This document shows, in pieces, positions 6,022 through 7,783 of a stretch of 7,783 nucleotides of DNA. The notes beneath the pieces are model-generated. The model worked only from the letters and a program-made list of their open reading frames with translations. It ran no database searches and was not told the origin of the DNA. Source of the DNA: Rubrivivax sp. (GTDB lineage Bacteria > Pseudomonadota > Gammaproteobacteria > Burkholderiales > Burkholderiaceae_C). Location of the stretch: contig JAUYAJ010000325.1 in NCBI GenBank assembly GCA_030693565.1, positions 1 through 7,783 on the forward strand, given 5' to 3'. The translations under genes and the position numbers were made by a program. Numbering within the stretch: position 1 is the first letter of the stretch; each line of letters begins with the position of its first letter.

Positions 6022-7503
6022 TCAGCCGCGACGCCGTTTCAGCAACCACGGCACCACAAGCACCGCCACCACCAGCGCCAGCAGCGAAGCCGACATCGGC
6101 CGCTCGATGAAGACGCTCCAATGCCCTTCGCCGATCGACAGCGCGTTGCGCATCTGCGCCTCGGCCATCGGCCCCAGGATGAGGCCGACGATGACTGGTG
6201 CGGTCGGAAAGTCGAAACGCCGCATCACCACGCCGAGCAAGCCCAGGCCCAGCATCAGGTAGAGGTCGAAAGCGCTCTGGCGCATGCCGTAGACGCCGAC
6301 GGTGGCAAAGATCAGGATGCCGGCGTACAGCTGCGAGCGCGGGATCTTCAGCAGCTTGACCCACAAGCCCACCATCGGCAGGTTGAGCACCAGCAGCATC
6401 ACGTTGCCGATGTACAGCGAGGCGATCAGCGCCCAGACCAGGGTGCTCGAGGTCTGGAACAACTGCGGCCCGGCGTTGATGCCGTAGTTCTGCAGCGCGC
6501 TGAGCAAGATGGCCGCGGTCACCGAAGTGGGGATGCCCAGCGTCAGCAGCGGCACCAGCGTCGCCGTCACTGCGGCATTGTTCGCCGCCTCTGGGCCGGC
6601 CACGCCTTCGATGGCGCCCGTGCTGCCGAACTCCTCTTTGTGCTTGGACAGCTTGCGCTCGGTGGCATAGCTGAGAAAAGTCGGAATCTCCGAGCCGCCC
6701 GCCGGGATGGTGCCAAAGGGGAATCCGATCGCCGTGCCGCGCAACCAGGCCGGCCAGGAGCGCCGCCATTCGCTGCGCGTCATGTGCACGCGGGTCAGCT
6801 TGTTGAGGTCGTTGACGCTGCGCCCTTCATAGAGCGCGTTGTAAAGGCACTCGCCGACGGCGAACAGCCCCACCGCCACCAGCACCACTTCAACGCCGTC
6901 CATGAACTCGGGCACGCCGCCGGTGTAGCGCACCTGGGCGGTGATCTGGTCGATGCCCACCAGCCCCAGTGCCAGGCCGACGAACAGCGCCGTCAGGCCG
7001 CGCAGCGAGCTCTTGCCCAGCACCGAGCTGACGGTGGTGAAGGCCAGCAGCATCAGGCAGAAATACTCCGGCGGGCCGAGCTGCACCGCGTACTTGGCCA
7101 GCACCGGCGCAAACAGCGTCACCAGCACGGTGGCAATGGTGCCGGCGACAAACGAGCCGATCGCCGCCGTGGCCAGCGCCGCGCCGGCGCGGCCGTTCTT
7201 GGCCATCTTGAAGCCTTCGAGCGCGGTCACCATGGTGCCGGTCTCGCCCGGCGTGTTGAGCAGGATCGAGGTCGTCGAGCCACCGTACATGGCGCCGTAA
7301 TAAATGCCGGCGAAGAAGATCATCGACGCCGTCGGCTCGACCTGCGCGGTGATGGGCAGCAGCATCGCCACCGTCACCGCCGGGCCGATGCCTGGCAGCA
7401 CACCGACGGCCGTGCCGAGCGCGCAGCCCAGAAAGGCCCACATCAGGTTGATGGGGGTTCCGGCGGTGACAAAACCGCCCAGCAACTGGTTCCAGATGTC
7501 CAT
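6022..7503 (-). CDS. tctA: Tripartite tricarboxylate transporter, large membrane subunit TctA
   Basis: The 493-residue integral inner-membrane protein is the large translocating subunit of a TctABC solute carrier. These secondary transporters take up citrate or other carboxylates delivered by a periplasmic binding protein. The family's N-terminal signatures are present: GVLPGIGPAVTVAMLLPIT (34-52) and YYGAMYGGSTTSILLNTPGE (68-87). The second half repeats the theme with FGTIPAGGSEIPTFLSYATE and GAIEGVAGPEAANNAA, followed by a LTLGIPTSVTAAILLSAL segment. Many hydrophobic helices alternate with short loops, and the protein ends in a cytosolic-type KRRRG. The length matches the usual value of about 500. 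The start at 7503 is supported by GGGAG 8 bases upstream and lies 15 bases after the tctB stop, so the two genes form one operon. The substrate cannot be read from the sequence because the binding protein is absent here. Confidence 0.95.
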   Translation of the reverse strand: MDIWNQLLGGFVTAGTPINLMWAFLGCALGTAVGVLPGIGPAVTVAMLLPITAQVEPTASMIFFAGIYYGAMYGGSTTSILLNTPGETGTMVTALEGFKMAKNGRAGAALATAAIGSFVAGTIATVLVTLFAPVLAKYAVQLGPPEYFCLMLLAFTTVSSVLGKSSLRGLTALFVGLALGLVGIDQITAQVRYTGGVPEFMDGVEVVLVAVGLFAVGECLYNALYEGRSVNDLNKLTRVHMTRSEWRRSWPAWLRGTAIGFPFGTIPAGGSEIPTFLSYATERKLSKHKEEFGSTGAIEGVAGPEAANNAAVTATLVPLLTLGIPTSVTAAILLSALQNYGINAGPQLFQTSSTLVWALIASLYIGNVMLLVLNLPMVGLWVKLLKIPRSQLYAGILIFATVGVYGMRQSAFDLYLMLGLGLLGVVMRRFDFPTAPVIVGLILGPMAEAQMRNALSIGEGHWSVFIERPMSASLLALVVAVLVVPWLLKRRRG

Positions 7504-7511
7504 CGCTCGCG

Positions 7512-7516
7512 CTCCC
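7512..7516 (-). promoter_or_regulatory. Ribosome binding site of tctA
   Basis: GGGAG on the minus strand stands 8 bases before the tctA ATG, inside the 15-base gap after the tctB stop. It supports the chosen tctA start. Confidence 0.7.
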
Positions 7517-7518
7517 GC

Positions 7519-7783
7519 TCAGATCCAGCCGCTGGCCGTGAGGCCGGGCAGGTTGACCGCCAGCACCTTGGTGAACATCCAGAAAACCGGCGCGGCGATC
7601 AGCATCCCGGTGACGATGTCGATCACCGTTTGCCGCAGGCCGCCCGCCGGCCGGCCCTCGCCGCTGCGCAGGCCGCGCACGGCGAGCGCAAAACACAGCG
7701 CGCAGGCGAGCACGAAGCCGATGCGCTCGATCAGCGTCGCATTGGCGACGATGCCCGCCGCCACACAGGCCAGCGCACGCCAG
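7519..7783 (-). CDS. tctB: Tripartite tricarboxylate transporter, small membrane subunit TctB, C-terminal part
   Basis: The reading frame is open to the right edge; 87 residues of the C-terminal half are visible. TctB proteins are small membrane proteins with about four transmembrane helices and usually about 150 residues, so roughly half lies outside the window. Two or three hydrophobic segments can be seen: one ending before ATLIER, then IGFVLACALCFALAV and VTGMLIAAPVFWMFTKVLAV. The last two are separated by a charged loop (RGLRSGEGRPAGGLRQ), as is typical of the family. A GTG at 7764 could be mistaken for a start but lies inside the gene. The assignment rests mostly on position directly upstream of tctA, on length and on hydrophobicity, because TctB sequences are poorly conserved. 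Confidence 0.85.
   Translation of the reverse strand, partial: WRALACVAAGIVANATLIERIGFVLACALCFALAVRGLRSGEGRPAGGLRQTVIDIVTGMLIAAPVFWMFTKVLAVNLPGLTASGWI

Noticed and set aside
5921..6769. Minus-strand 282-residue open frame overlapping tctA
   Set aside because: It is a frame-shifted shadow of tctA on the same strand, with no family motifs and no ribosome binding site.

Overview
The window is GC-rich, with dense GC-biased codon use. It most likely comes from a betaproteobacterium of the order Burkholderiales, in the Leptothrix/Rubrivivax-like part of that group. The reasons are the RpoD C-terminus, a PEP-CTERM surface protein, a TctA/TctB tricarboxylate-type transporter and a proteobacterial ferrochelatase. 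This placement is inferred from gene content and composition; no database search was possible.

Left part, plus strand (1-1875). The window opens inside rpoD (primary sigma factor, sigma-3/4 end). A short spacer follows that holds two abutting hairpins and a second, diverged copy of the last codons of rpoD, then a good rho-independent terminator. Next is a two-gene signalling unit: a soluble class III adenylate cyclase with all canonical catalytic residues and a C-terminal FHA domain, and a single-domain response regulator that starts 2 bases after the cyclase stop. Together they look like a cAMP-making module with a phosphothreonine-reading domain and a CheY-like partner.

Middle (1943-5803). 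hemH (ferrochelatase, last step of protoheme synthesis) follows on the plus strand 67 bases after the response regulator and may belong to the same transcript. It converges with, and overlaps by 18 bases, a large minus-strand gene for a 928-residue exported PEP-CTERM protein. That protein is built from many T5SS/PEP-CTERM-type beta repeats plus an autotransporter-like module. A perfect 12-bp GC hairpin lies in the last hemH codons, 6 bases beyond the PEP-CTERM stop. No exosortase is in view, so the sorting machinery must be encoded elsewhere.

Right part, minus strand (5804-7783). A 217-base intergenic region holds the ribosome binding site and probable leader of the PEP-CTERM gene, an inverted repeat, and a weak terminator candidate for the gene upstream of it. 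Then come tctA (complete, 493 aa) and tctB (C-terminal part only, running off the edge), in the order tctB-tctA. These are the membrane subunits of a tripartite tricarboxylate transporter. The periplasmic binding protein TctC is not in the window.

Most genes are familiar families. The least ordinary items are the duplicated rpoD tail, whose base changes are almost all synonymous, the FHA-cyclase/response-regulator pair next to hemH, and the hybrid autotransporter-repeat/PEP-CTERM protein.
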